17,778 nt of DNA from JBKEAJ01 sp047975005 (GCA_047975005.1 JBKECW010000029.1:1-17778); one strand, 5' to 3'. Positions 6,571 to 15,620 are shown, counted from the first letter of the stretch. The notes: a model not told the origin generated them from the letters alone. Made by a program: numbers and translations.

Positions 6571-8172
6571 CTATTGCTTCAAGTTAATCTTTATTTCCTG
6601 CTTGCCGCTATTGCCACTTGCACCAACAAGTATAGCACCGGCACCTGCTGCTTCACAGTATTCAAAATCTACTAGTTTGCCTTTTAGACCTGTTTTGATT
6701 AGATCCTCTGATAATACTTTAAGATTTGGCACAAAAATGACCGTAGGCTCTTTGCTACTATCATTCTCTTCCCACGAGCAAGTAAATTCGCCCGTCTCAA
6801 AATCAAAATGATAATCTAGGAGTTTTCCTGAAACTCTCTGTGGATATGGGCGTACCAAGGCATTCATAAAATATGAGTCCTTGTCCATATCATTATAAAA
6901 CGACCAATAGGTATTACTAAAGTGGTGTTTTTCCATTATTCTAACTAGCTGACGTGCTGTTTCTACAACTTTTTCTGACTTGCCAAAAAGTGCGCCCCAT
7001 TCGCCCACTAATACCGGCATATCAAGGCGTTTACCTCCTTCGGCAATACGGTCAAAGATAAACTCAACTCTTTCATAGCTTGGGTTTTCTACTTCTTTAG
7101 TGTCCACAACCAAATCATAACCGTGAGCAGCATAAAGCACCTGCGAATCACGGTTGCCGTCGGCTAGAGTAAGAGGCTCAAGGGCTGTGCGCACTCCCAT
7201 ATTGACGAAGTAGTTATGATTTAGGAACAGTATATGTTTAGCATCTACTTCACGTATTGCATCTGCCACTTTTTGGTAGAAAGGCTGTAGTTTTTGAGTT
7301 TCAAATATTGTGCTTATATCAGAAGCCGCATCTACCACAGCAGCAAACTTGTCGCGACTGCTAATTATTTTCAGAGCCTCCATGCGCGAGTCCGTCGCTC
7401 CCCACATAGCTTCCAGCTCCTCTGCCGATGGTGGCATATTGCCGGTACTCTCTGCATAAACTCTAGCAAAAGACGTTAGCATCATAGGCATCACACGCTG
7501 AGCTTCCGATCCCATAAATGGCTCATTCATAATATCGTAACCTATAACAGTTGTGTTTTGGGCATAACGTTCGGCAATGTGTCTCCAAAGATTTGCATAA
7601 TGGTCTTGCACTCCAATGCTATCGGATGCAGGAGCATTTGCCCAAAAATTGTCGAATGCTGTTTGTACAGCAGGACTTATTAGGTAGGAATCGCTCCACA
7701 CTTCCCCCTTGTAGTGGGGTTTACCCTCGTCGAGAGTTGCCCATTCCGGTGCGCCGTCGGCATATTTAGCACTGAACAGATCTTGGTGCATATCGAGAAA
7801 GACGTAAATATCGTTGTCCTTAGCCCATTGTATGCGTTTATCTATTTCTTGTAAGTACTCCTCGTTGTATTTGCCCGGCTCGGGTTCAAGACCGTCCCAG
7901 ATAATGCCCAGACGAATACAATTGAAGCCCCATTCTTTGAATTTTTTGAAAATCTCTTCTCCTTGTGGCGGCATATATTTCTCCTCAGGATTTTTGCTGA
8001 TGAAGTTTATGCCACTGAGTATCACCTGTCTGCCTTGCCCGTCCACGATGGCTTGTCCGTCTACTTGCAAGAAATCGTCTTGTTGTTTCGCTTTAGTGCT
8101 GTTGCCGCTACATGAGCTTAGGAAAACTGCAATAAAAGCCAATAAAGAAAATCGTAATAACATCGAAATCAT
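6571..8172 (-). CDS. GH5 lipoprotein glycosidase, endoglycoceramidase-like
   Basis: The 533-residue product starts with a lipoprotein signal (lipobox LSSC, Cys21), so it should be anchored to the outer membrane. The GH5 barrel spans about residues 36-430. The acid/base is Glu217 in YDIMNEP and the nucleophile is Glu391 in VLVGEWG. The LDMHQDLFS motif (126-134) followed by DGAPEWA (139-145), and RPYPQ (441-445) opening a C-terminal beta domain (YHFDFETGEFTCSWE), are the combination seen in endoglycoceramidases, which cut between the glycan and ceramide of glycosphingolipids. Plain GH5 cellulases lack it. Substrate is inferred; a related lipid- or aglycone-linked glycoside remains possible. The ATG at 8172 was chosen over the TTG at 8199, which lies inside the promoter dyad. 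It is the last gene of the locus and may have its own promoter. Confidence 0.85.
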   Translation of the reverse strand: MISMLLRFSLLAFIAVFLSSCSGNSTKAKQQDDFLQVDGQAIVDGQGRQVILSGINFISKNPEEKYMPPQGEEIFKKFKEWGFNCIRLGIIWDGLEPEPGKYNEEYLQEIDKRIQWAKDNDIYVFLDMHQDLFSAKYADGAPEWATLDEGKPHYKGEVWSDSYLISPAVQTAFDNFWANAPASDSIGVQDHYANLWRHIAERYAQNTTVIGYDIMNEPFMGSEAQRVMPMMLTSFARVYAESTGNMPPSAEELEAMWGATDSRMEALKIISSRDKFAAVVDAASDISTIFETQKLQPFYQKVADAIREVDAKHILFLNHNYFVNMGVRTALEPLTLADGNRDSQVLYAAHGYDLVVDTKEVENPSYERVEFIFDRIAEGGKRLDMPVLVGEWGALFGKSEKVVETARQLVRIMEKHHFSNTYWSFYNDMDKDSYFMNALVRPYPQRVSGKLLDYHFDFETGEFTCSWEENDSSKEPTVIFVPNLKVLSEDLIKTGLKGKLVDFEYCEAAGAGAILVGASGNSGKQEIKINLKQ

Positions 8173-8188
8173 TTTTAAATTTAAAAGT

Positions 8189-8226
8189 CCACCGGACAAA
8201 GTTACTAATCCGGTGGTTTAATCAAA
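8189..8226 (-). promoter_or_regulatory. Candidate promoter with operator-like dyad in front of the GH5 gene
   Basis: On the minus strand a TTTG (8226-8223) is followed after 18 bases by TAACTTTG (8204-8197), an exact TAnnTTTG -7 box, 24 bases before the ATG. The -7 box lies in the 12-base centre of a perfect 8-bp inverted repeat, CCACCGGA (8216-8209) and TCCGGTGG (8196-8189). A repressor binding this dyad would cover the -7 box and start site. On read-through RNA from susCD the same repeat could fold into a hairpin, followed by CTTTTAAATTT, and act as an attenuator. Confidence 0.55.
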
Positions 8227-8259
8227 ACGCATATACTAATTTTAGGACATCAAAAACTC

Positions 8260-9183
8260 TTACTTTGCATCGAAAGTAAATTTATATAGATTAGAAGGTT
8301 TCTTATAATCAGCAGGATAAGTATTTGGATCAAGAGTCGAAAGCAGAATGCTTACATATATCTTATCTGCTGACACTTCTTCAATGATAATGCGAGTGTC
8401 GAAGGTGTTAATTCCAAAAAAAGCACCTTCAGAGAACTCCAACCATGTCGCATTTTTAAACGTTTTGGTTTCCGCTACTGAACCAGCGACATCTGCTCTG
8501 ACATCAACTGACAAATCGCCTGTTTTTAGAATGTAAGTGCCATTATTAATAGCTGCAAAAGTTGCAATCGCTAAGCCTGTTTCTTCTGAAAATTGTGTCG
8601 CTGTCTCTGTTACAGCAGCATAACTCCAGCTGGTCAAAACCTTACCATTCTTTGGAGCAACGGCATATTTGCCACCATCGAAGAATGTAAATTCGTTGTC
8701 GTACTCATCCCCAAGACCAAACATTGCTAATGCTCCTCCCGGTGCTAGCTGTATAACCTTCCCGTCAAGGTCATAAACTCCATCATTCGTGTTGCTACTA
8801 GTTTGGCTTAAAACCCATGTTTTGCCGTCTGTTGCACTCGGTCCACCTGTCAACAGTTCGTCAATTCCTGCAACAACAGTTACTTTCTTGCTGTCGCTTG
8901 CTTCGCCACCATCGCCTTTTGCCGTAACTGTAACAGTATATTCACCCGACTGAGTGTATGTGTGGGTTGCTGTAGCACCGTCACCAATTTCGCCATCGCC
9001 AAAATCCCATGTAAATGAATTGGCATCGGAGGCTTGTGTCGAAAAATTCCATGTGTAAGAGTCATTCTCGTCTGCGGAAGCATACATTTGTACTACGGGT
9101 GCGCTAGGGTCGCTGCTACTGCAAGATGTAGCAAAAGTTGTTACTGCTAATAGTGCCAACAAGGCATAAATAGTTCTCTTCAT
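8260..9183 (-). CDS. PKD-domain surface lipoprotein, probable glycan-binding protein
   Basis: The 307-residue protein has a clear lipoprotein signal (lipobox ATSC, Cys21). A single PKD domain covers about residues 28-105, with the hallmark WDFGDGE (59-65), the following HTYTQSGEYTVTVTA and a closing KKVTVV strand. The C-terminal 200 residues open with LLTGGPSATDGKTWVLSQ, a stretch that recurs in Bacteroidota PKD lipoproteins, and look beta-rich (sandwich-like) without catalytic motifs I can identify. The position after susD matches that of the surface glycan-binding proteins (SusE/SusF-like) of utilization loci. A role in holding substrate for the GH5 enzyme and the SusCD complex is inferred from position. 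It is flanked by an intercistronic hairpin upstream and a promoter-like element downstream. Confidence 0.82.
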   Translation of the reverse strand: MKRTIYALLALLAVTTFATSCSSSDPSAPVVQMYASADENDSYTWNFSTQASDANSFTWDFGDGEIGDGATATHTYTQSGEYTVTVTAKGDGGEASDSKKVTVVAGIDELLTGGPSATDGKTWVLSQTSSNTNDGVYDLDGKVIQLAPGGALAMFGLGDEYDNEFTFFDGGKYAVAPKNGKVLTSWSYAAVTETATQFSEETGLAIATFAAINNGTYILKTGDLSVDVRADVAGSVAETKTFKNATWLEFSEGAFFGINTFDTRIIIEEVSADKIYVSILLSTLDPNTYPADYKKPSNLYKFTFDAK

Positions 9184-9212
9184 TGTATTAATTTTAAAGA
9201 TTTCATATTATA

Positions 9213-9252
9213 CCATACAGAGGTTTCAGCATACAAGCTTCACTCTGTATAG
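9213..9252 (-). other. Intercistronic hairpin between susD and the PKD gene
   Basis: As minus-strand RNA, CUAUACAGAG and CUCUGUAUGG pair over 10 bases (one G-U) around a 20-base loop that itself holds a small AGC/GCU pairing. No T-run follows, so it is not an obvious terminator. A processing or mRNA-stability element is more likely. Confidence 0.4.
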
Positions 9253-9288
9253 TACTTTTGATTATTTGTTTTGATTATTGGCTTAATA

Positions 9289-10794
9289 TCAGTCTCTTAC
9301 ATCCCACCAGAGTTTGGTAGTAATAAGGTCTTCGCCTTGTTCTTCGATAGCTTTCAGATAATTCGCATTATTGATATTCATCTCAGAAGAAGGATAGCGA
9401 AGTCGGGTGGGCAATACTCCTTTGCTAACTCCCAAATCGTACTTGGGGATTGTGCGTTTGGGAAGACGAGGGTAGCCCGTACGACGGATGTTGCTCCATG
9501 CTTCCATTGCATTGGGCATAGCGGCAAGCCACAACTGAGTGCTTATTTGCTCAAATTTCTGCTCTGTACTTCCAACTAATGTAGCATTTGCATTAGACGA
9601 TAGGTAGTTGTTTATTTCGCTTTCTTCTATATCCCACTGACTAAGGGCGTTACGGATAGTGTTTTTGTACGCTTGCTCGGCATCTTCGGTGGAAATACCG
9701 AATAAAGCAGCCTCTGCTCTTAATGCCCAGACTTCGCCGGCACTTAGGAAATAAAGAGGAGCCGCTTTGCCGACAAGATTGTCCGAAGGGTCGGAGATTG
9801 TATCCATCCCCCAATTGGGAAGCTCCGCATCGCTCAATCCGTTTGGAAGTCCGACATACCTGCCAAATCTGTTAGGTTTTACAAAAACCGGCAGGCGAGG
9901 GTCTTCCAAATCTTTCAATTTGTCAACAATAAAACCGCTCATCTTCCAGTTCCAATAAACATAGTGTTTGTATGTGGGGTTCATCAGTTCTTCCACATCT
10001 GAGTTGGAATTCAAGAGTTTTACATCTTGACTATTCTCCTCGATAAGAGGCTTCGCCAGACACTCTTTTATGATCTGTTCTGCAAAGGTTTCGTCGGCAA
10101 AACGAATACGCATGGCATAGCGCAAACGTAGAGAGTTTGCAAAGCGCACCCAATTGTCAAGATTATTATCAAAAAATGGATCAGCTCCCGGATATCCGTC
10201 TTTTGCATCGGCTGACATAAGCAACTGTGTAACAGCACCCAGCCTCTCTATTGCATTTTTATATATTGTTTCAACGGGGTCGTAGGCGGGATATAATACA
10301 TTATTCTGTCCCATTCCTCCCTCGAAGTAAGGAATGCTACCATAGGCATCAGACAGCTGTACCAGATTAGCGATAGCGACAAGCTCTGCCATAGCGTAGC
10401 GCGTAGGGTTTTCCTTATCTGCGCCTGGGGCAGTCATTCGCATAGCTTCTCTGATAAGTCGTATGGCGTTATAATAGGATTCTTCAAAAACGACTTTGTA
10501 TTCTACTGAAGTAAAATTGTCGTAGTAACGGTCTACAAAAATGCTATTTGCCTGTCCTGCATACAGTTGTGCATATTGCGTTGTAAAAGGAAACTGCAAC
10601 CACTTGTAGTTGTTGCCTCTGAGTGTTTGCAGACAAGCATTAGCAAACAGATATTCATCATCAATGTCTGTAACATTGTTAGGACTTGTATTGGTTGTTT
10701 CAAAATCGTCGTCGCAAGAACTGACCGCCAAAAGCAAAAGAGCTATAAGCGACCATTTACGTACTGATTTTATTATTGTATGTATTGTCTTCAT
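9289..10794 (-). CDS. SusD/RagB-family outer-membrane nutrient-binding lipoprotein (SusD_2 type)
   Basis: The 501-residue protein has a lipoprotein signal with Cys27 (AVSSC) followed by an acidic DDDFE export tag. The early NTSPNNVTDID motif, a helical TPR-like body (VAIANLVQLSDAYGSIPY, LRLRYAMRIRF, AGEVWALRAEAAL) and the ending GEDLITTKLWWDVRD are typical of the SusD_2 branch. It forms the lid of the SusC channel at the cell surface and binds the ligand before import. The gene starts 44 bp after susC on the same strand, as usual for these pairs. The ligand cannot be read from the sequence; the GH5 neighbour suggests a glycan released from a glycolipid or similar conjugate. Confidence 0.95.
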   Translation of the reverse strand: MKTIHTIIKSVRKWSLIALLLLAVSSCDDDFETTNTSPNNVTDIDDEYLFANACLQTLRGNNYKWLQFPFTTQYAQLYAGQANSIFVDRYYDNFTSVEYKVVFEESYYNAIRLIREAMRMTAPGADKENPTRYAMAELVAIANLVQLSDAYGSIPYFEGGMGQNNVLYPAYDPVETIYKNAIERLGAVTQLLMSADAKDGYPGADPFFDNNLDNWVRFANSLRLRYAMRIRFADETFAEQIIKECLAKPLIEENSQDVKLLNSNSDVEELMNPTYKHYVYWNWKMSGFIVDKLKDLEDPRLPVFVKPNRFGRYVGLPNGLSDAELPNWGMDTISDPSDNLVGKAAPLYFLSAGEVWALRAEAALFGISTEDAEQAYKNTIRNALSQWDIEESEINNYLSSNANATLVGSTEQKFEQISTQLWLAAMPNAMEAWSNIRRTGYPRLPKRTIPKYDLGVSKGVLPTRLRYPSSEMNINNANYLKAIEEQGEDLITTKLWWDVRD

Positions 10795-10838
10795 TTTATT
10801 AATTCTTTTGTTGATATAGCTTTTCTAGCTTTATGATT

Positions 10839-13800
10839 TTAGAAGTTCACTTTTAGATTAAAACCGTAGCTGCTCGTTGATGGGAGCGAAAAGTGTTCTA
10901 TCCCGTTTCCTGCATTACCACTGCTATATCCTGACTCTGGGTCGAAATGATCCATGGCACGATAAAAGAAGAATAAATTTCTACCTACCAAGGATAGACT
11001 GATATTGTTGATAGGGGTGTTGGCAAACCACTGAGATGGCATTTTGTAGCCAAGCACCAGCTCGCGCAAGCGTATATTTGTAGCATCTTGCATCCATTCT
11101 GCACCAATTAGTTGATTGTATAGATTATACCAGCGCATGGATGGGTCGATAGCTACTGCATTTGGTTTTCCGTCGACTTCGCTAACTCCCGATTCTACAT
11201 ATCCTCCTGTTCCGGCAGCCCATTCTTCTCGTCCTTCTAAGGTTTCGGCACTTGTGCCAAACAAGCCCATATAGGCTTTACCCCATGAGTATACGTCGCC
11301 GCCTTTCTGCATATCTATTAAAAAACTTAATGTCCAATTCTTGTACGAAAACTGATTTGACAGTCCTCCAATCCAATCAGGATTGATATTGCCCATCGCT
11401 TTATACTCGCCTGCTTGTGCATATCCATCTTTGTCTATCAGCTTATTTCCAAAAGCATCACGCTTAAAATCTATGGTGTAAATTTCTCCGTAAGGGCGAC
11501 CCGGACGAGCCTGAATGCTCACACCAAAGTCTTCGGCTAGTTGCAAAAATTCCATGTCTCCGTATAGCTCAACAACCTCGGAGTAGTTTTTAGACCAAGT
11601 GAGAACCACATCCCAGTTAAACCCGCTTTTAGTACTCACCGGAGTGCCGTTGACTTGAATTTCGATACCGTTATTTTTGATTTTTCCCGCATTCATCTTG
11701 CGAGTGCCGTATCCTGTCGATGGTGCCAAATCGACATTCATAATCTGATTGTCGGAAATACTGTTGTAGTAGGTAAAATCGAAGACCAAACGGTTGTCAA
11801 GAAAGACAAGATTTGTTCCGACTTCATACGAGTATGTTTCTTCTGGTTTCAAGTCAAAGTGAGGCAATTGACTGTTTATTCCGGCAAGCGGATAATCGGT
11901 TTGAGTCTGAAGAATGTTGTAATATCTGGATATTTGATATGGACTTGTGTCATTACCAACTTTTGCATAAGAAGCACGCAACTTCCCGGAATTCAACCAA
12001 TCCAAATTTAGATTGAAAGCCTCGGTAAACAAAAAGCTGAGGTTCTCGGAATGGTAGAAATAGGAATTGTTGTTAATTGGAAGAGTCGAAGACCAGTCGT
12101 TACGTGCAGTTACATCCAGATAGAGGTAATTTTTATATGAGAAGTTCCCCAGTCCGTAGAGTGAGTAAACTTTCTTTTGAGATTTTGAGGCACCTGTGCC
12201 AAAATCTTGATAATTAGAGATATTGTATAGACCGGGAACTTTCATCACTTTACCGCTCTGAGAAATATTACTATATTCATTGTAACGATAATTGCCACCT
12301 AGGCTTAGGTTGAATGAAAAATCATCAAATCGCTTGTTGTAAGTACCCAAGAAGTCAGAGTTCCACTCCATAGAGCTATAAGCTCTGTTTTTCATAGTTC
12401 CTTTGCCCATATTACCATCAGATGGTTTACCCGGATTTTCGTATGCTTCTGATTTCCCGTTGATATTATCCAACCCGGATCGAAGCATCAAATCGAAATT
12501 CTTAAATATATCCCACTTCAGTGAGAACATGCCTTGAAATCTATCCTTTTTGTCGGCATTGTAAATGTTGTCAAGCACCCAATAAGGATTGGCAAAAGTG
12601 TTGTCTACCGTCCATTTATTGATATTCCCATCGTCGCCAATGGTGTTGTTCTCCAAAGATGATAGCGAAATATTGCGGGGTAAAATAGCAAGAGCCTGCA
12701 CCATGTTGGCAGCATCCTCTGCCAATGCAGGACGATTCTCAACTTTCGAGCGAATATAGGTTATCTTAGAGTCAAATTCTATTTTTTCTCCCAGTTTTGA
12801 AAATCCCCTCAAGTTTATCGTCTGCCTCGACAGCCCGTTGTTTGGCACTATGCCCTTGGAGTCCTGATTGGTGATAGACGCACGAAAGGAGGTCTTGTCA
12901 TTACCACCATCAAATGCAACAGTGTTTGTAAAGCTATTACCAAGTCTGAGAAATTCCTTGTAGGGATTGGCTTGTTTAGTCATTACTTCTTCTTCCCCCA
13001 GCCAGTTGACCTGAGTCTGTCCATTTATTTTCTCGCCATAACTCCAAATCCACGGATAGTCGTTCATCGGTTTTTGAGGGGTTCCTGTCAGATTGGGATA
13101 CTGCCCAAATGCTCCCTGAGTGTAGTCATACTGAAAATCAGGTGTTACCATGGGTGTTTCGAGTGATACGCCCGACGACCACGAAATGCCGATACCTTTT
13201 CTGTTCTTGCCTTTTTTAGTTGTTATGAGTATTACGCCGTTTGCACCTCGAGAGCCATAGGCTGCGGCTGCTCCTGCGCCTTTCAAAACACTCATCGACT
13301 CAATGTCTTCGGGGTTTAGGTCGGCAAGGGCATCACCTCCGTCTCGACCTCCCCAGCGACCTGCACCGCCATATCCAGCATCCATCGGAATACCGTCGAT
13401 AACAAATAAGGGGCGGTTGTTGCCGGTAATCGAGGACACACCACGCAGAACAACCCTCGAAGAGCCATCAACACCTGTCGGCGATTTGGTGATTTGTAGT
13501 CCCGACACCTTTCCTGCAAGCGAGTTGATGGGGTTGTTTTCTTTTGCGTCGTTTATTTCGTCAGCACCTACCTGAGTTACGGAATATCCTAAAGAATTTT
13601 TATCACGTTCGATGTTCAGTGCTGTAATTACCACTTCGCCAATATCCTGAACGTCCTCGCCTAATACTACATTCAGTACAGTCTTTCCGGCGACACTCAC
13701 TTCCTGAGCTTGGAAGCCGATAAAAGAGAAAACGAGAGTAGTGTTATTCTTGTCTACCGATATAGAGAATTTTCCGTCTATATCGGTAATAGCAGCTTTT

Positions 13801-14303
13801 ATCGTGCCTTTAATCACTACACTTGCACCAGTTATTGGTTCTCCGCTTCCATCAGTTACAGTTCCTGTTACGGTTTTCTTTTCCTGTTCCTGTATTGATT
13901 TTTCTGATGTTTCAAGAGATACGGGTACTTTTGCATTTTTGTCTTTGAGTATTACGATTTGACGGTCGTAAACCTTGTAGGTGTTGCTTGTCCCTTTAAA
14001 AACTTGATCCAGAATTTGTTTGACAGTCTTGTTTTCAGCTCTTACACTAACTTTTCTGTCCAAGTCTACAACATTCTCATCGTAAAGGAGTATAAATTCG
14101 CTGCTCTCTTCAATTTGGTCAAACACTTCTTTGACGCTAGAGTTTAACACATTGAGCGTGAGTTTTGTCTCTTGAGAGTAGCTGTTCCCTGTGGCCGATA
14201 CCGTCAGCCACGATAGCAGTATAACTGCCAGTAACTTTGTTTTTAGAAAGATTTTTTCTGTAGAATTTCCTATACAAACAAAATTTTGTCTGTTTTTTTT
14301 CAT
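10839..14303 (-). CDS. SusC/RagA-family TonB-dependent outer-membrane transporter with STN signalling domain
   Basis: The 1154-residue protein shows, in order: signal peptide (about 21-44), STN domain (about 46-121, with LTLNVLNSSVKEVFDQI), carboxypeptidase-regulatory-like domain (about 144-217, VTGTVTDGSGEPITGASVV), TonB-box-like EVVITAL (223-229), a plug with GKVSGLQI and RPLFVIDGIPM, the SusC/RagA signature SRGANGVILITTKKG (351-365), then a 22-strand-type barrel. It imports bulky ligands using TonB/ExbBD energy with its SusD lid. The STN domain is the extra module that talks to FecR-type anti-sigma factors, and such a gene lies directly upstream (99 bp), so the receptor should also sense its ligand and induce the locus. 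A Gly-rich insertion (YGGAGRWGGRDGGDAL) interrupts the plug. The length is slightly above the SusC average because of the STN domain. Confidence 0.97.
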   Translation of the reverse strand: MKKNRQNFVCIGNSTEKIFLKTKLLAVILLSWLTVSATGNSYSQETKLTLNVLNSSVKEVFDQIEESSEFILLYDENVVDLDRKVSVRAENKTVKQILDQVFKGTSNTYKVYDRQIVILKDKNAKVPVSLETSEKSIQEQEKKTVTGTVTDGSGEPITGASVVIKGTIKAAITDIDGKFSISVDKNNTTLVFSFIGFQAQEVSVAGKTVLNVVLGEDVQDIGEVVITALNIERDKNSLGYSVTQVGADEINDAKENNPINSLAGKVSGLQITKSPTGVDGSSRVVLRGVSSITGNNRPLFVIDGIPMDAGYGGAGRWGGRDGGDALADLNPEDIESMSVLKGAGAAAAYGSRGANGVILITTKKGKNRKGIGISWSSGVSLETPMVTPDFQYDYTQGAFGQYPNLTGTPQKPMNDYPWIWSYGEKINGQTQVNWLGEEEVMTKQANPYKEFLRLGNSFTNTVAFDGGNDKTSFRASITNQDSKGIVPNNGLSRQTINLRGFSKLGEKIEFDSKITYIRSKVENRPALAEDAANMVQALAILPRNISLSSLENNTIGDDGNINKWTVDNTFANPYWVLDNIYNADKKDRFQGMFSLKWDIFKNFDLMLRSGLDNINGKSEAYENPGKPSDGNMGKGTMKNRAYSSMEWNSDFLGTYNKRFDDFSFNLSLGGNYRYNEYSNISQSGKVMKVPGLYNISNYQDFGTGASKSQKKVYSLYGLGNFSYKNYLYLDVTARNDWSSTLPINNNSYFYHSENLSFLFTEAFNLNLDWLNSGKLRASYAKVGNDTSPYQISRYYNILQTQTDYPLAGINSQLPHFDLKPEETYSYEVGTNLVFLDNRLVFDFTYYNSISDNQIMNVDLAPSTGYGTRKMNAGKIKNNGIEIQVNGTPVSTKSGFNWDVVLTWSKNYSEVVELYGDMEFLQLAEDFGVSIQARPGRPYGEIYTIDFKRDAFGNKLIDKDGYAQAGEYKAMGNINPDWIGGLSNQFSYKNWTLSFLIDMQKGGDVYSWGKAYMGLFGTSAETLEGREEWAAGTGGYVESGVSEVDGKPNAVAIDPSMRWYNLYNQLIGAEWMQDATNIRLRELVLGYKMPSQWFANTPINNISLSLVGRNLFFFYRAMDHFDPESGYSSGNAGNGIEHFSLPSTSSYGFNLKVNF

Positions 14304-14402
14304 ATTTTTACAGTGTTAGAATTAATTTAATTTTACGTCACAGAGAGTCGACAAACTGGCGGGTTTTTCGGCTCTCGCTTTTTCACTTCATATTTTCACC
14401 TC

Positions 14403-15620
14403 TTATTTTTTATTAATTAGTATTTGATTATTGTTAGTTTCATAACTAATCTGAGCAACGTCAGACAAGGCTTTCATAACATCTTCCAATGAGCTTTTCA
14501 GGTCGAGTTTACCCGAGATTTTTCTGTTGGAAGCAAAAAAATCGGGAGCAGTTACAAACTTAACGTTGTAATAGCGCTCCAACTTTGCAAATACCGCATT
14601 CAGCGGTTGCTTGGTAAACTGAAACCAGCCTTCTGTCCATGCCACATAAACATCGGCATTGGGTTCGTCTACAACAGCTATTTTTTCCTTGTCTTTGCTG
14701 AATATTGCCTTTTGTAAAGGCTTTAACACCACACTTTTTGAGCTTAATCCAAGACCTGTATTCTTGGCAAGTTCTACTTTCCCTTCAATCAGAACAGTCT
14801 CGACACTCTCATCTCCGGGATATGCAGACACATTAAAATGCGTCCCCAGCACCCTAATATCCAGACTATTAACATTAACAACAAAGGGATGTTCTGTATT
14901 TTTTGTTACCTTAAAACAGGCTTCGCCTTCAAGGAAGACCTTGCGGGTCTTTTCCGAAAATTTAGAAGGAAAAGCAAGTCGACTCCCGGCATTCAACCAC
15001 ACTTTTGTTCCGTCGGCAAGTTCTAACACAGAACTCTTACCATAAGGAACAAAGACCTCGTTCATATTGTTCTCCTCAGTGTTTGCTGCGCTATTCTTTG
15101 TCAAATCAATAGTTTGCTCTTCGTTGATTATAATCTCATTCTCAGCGTTTATGGAAATAGTTGATTTATTTTTATTAAGTATGACCTCCTCTCCATCAGC
15201 CAGTACTATCCTTGCTTCGCCATGGCCGTCTGTTAAACCAGAAGATGCAAAATGATATTCCGAGCCAGCACTACCAAATTTAATAAATCCAAATATGCCG
15301 ACAGAAATTATCAATAGAATTGACGCTGCAACAGCAAATAGTTTCCGCAATTGTACTGAGTGAGCTTTCTTCTTGTGCGCCTGCCCAAACTGCTCAATAT
15401 TGCGCCATATCCTTAATACCTCGTCTTCGGAGAGAATATCGTAAGTGTCTTGCAAAGTCAAAATAAGCCTGCGGGCTTCCTCCACTCTCTCCTTCATTTC
15501 GGGATACTCGTCCAGAAAAGCTTGCCACTTGTCCTTGTCTCGACCTTTCAAGACCCAAGCTACAAACACCTTGTTGTCAAGAAGTTCTTCTATGGTATAT
15601 TTCAGATATTCTTTATTCAT
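14403..15620 (-). CDS. FecR-family anti-sigma factor
   Basis: The 405-residue protein is counted from the ATG at 15620; an in-frame upstream ATG at 15671 would add 17 unlikely residues. The N-terminal cytoplasmic part (KYTIEELLDNKVFVAWVLKG) binds an ECF sigma factor in this family. It is followed by one membrane helix (about 93-114) and a periplasmic FecR domain (about 195-290: VPYGKSSVLELADGTKVWLN and GEACFKVTKNTEHPFVV, then VLGTHFNVSAYPG and VLIEGKVEL). The C-terminal DUF4974 domain has WFQFTKQPLNAVFAKLERYY. It should relay ligand binding by the adjacent STN-bearing SusC to a sigma factor. No ECF sigma gene is present upstream, where it normally sits; integrase remains are found instead. 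Confidence 0.95.
   Translation of the reverse strand: MNKEYLKYTIEELLDNKVFVAWVLKGRDKDKWQAFLDEYPEMKERVEEARRLILTLQDTYDILSEDEVLRIWRNIEQFGQAHKKKAHSVQLRKLFAVAASILLIISVGIFGFIKFGSAGSEYHFASSGLTDGHGEARIVLADGEEVILNKNKSTISINAENEIIINEEQTIDLTKNSAANTEENNMNEVFVPYGKSSVLELADGTKVWLNAGSRLAFPSKFSEKTRKVFLEGEACFKVTKNTEHPFVVNVNSLDIRVLGTHFNVSAYPGDESVETVLIEGKVELAKNTGLGLSSKSVVLKPLQKAIFSKDKEKIAVVDEPNADVYVAWTEGWFQFTKQPLNAVFAKLERYYNVKFVTAPDFFASNRKISGKLDLKSSLEDVMKALSDVAQISYETNNNQILINKK

Noticed and set aside
8173..8199. A longer GH5 protein starting at the TTG at 8199
   Set aside because: It would place the start inside the promoter dyad and add nine polar residues before the lipoprotein signal; the ATG at 8172 gives a normal signal peptide.
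7814..8221. Plus-strand open frame of 135 codons opposite the GH5 gene
   Set aside because: It lies antisense to conserved GH5 coding sequence with no motif or ribosome-binding support.
11655..12011. Plus-strand open frame of 118 codons opposite susC
   Set aside because: It is the antisense of the SusC barrel region, has no recognisable domain, and is explained by the reading frame of the real gene.
14343..14376. Inverted repeat GAGAGTCG / CGGCTCTC between fecR and susC
   Set aside because: The stem has a mismatch when read as minus-strand RNA, and there is no T-run; it is not convincing as a terminator or operator.
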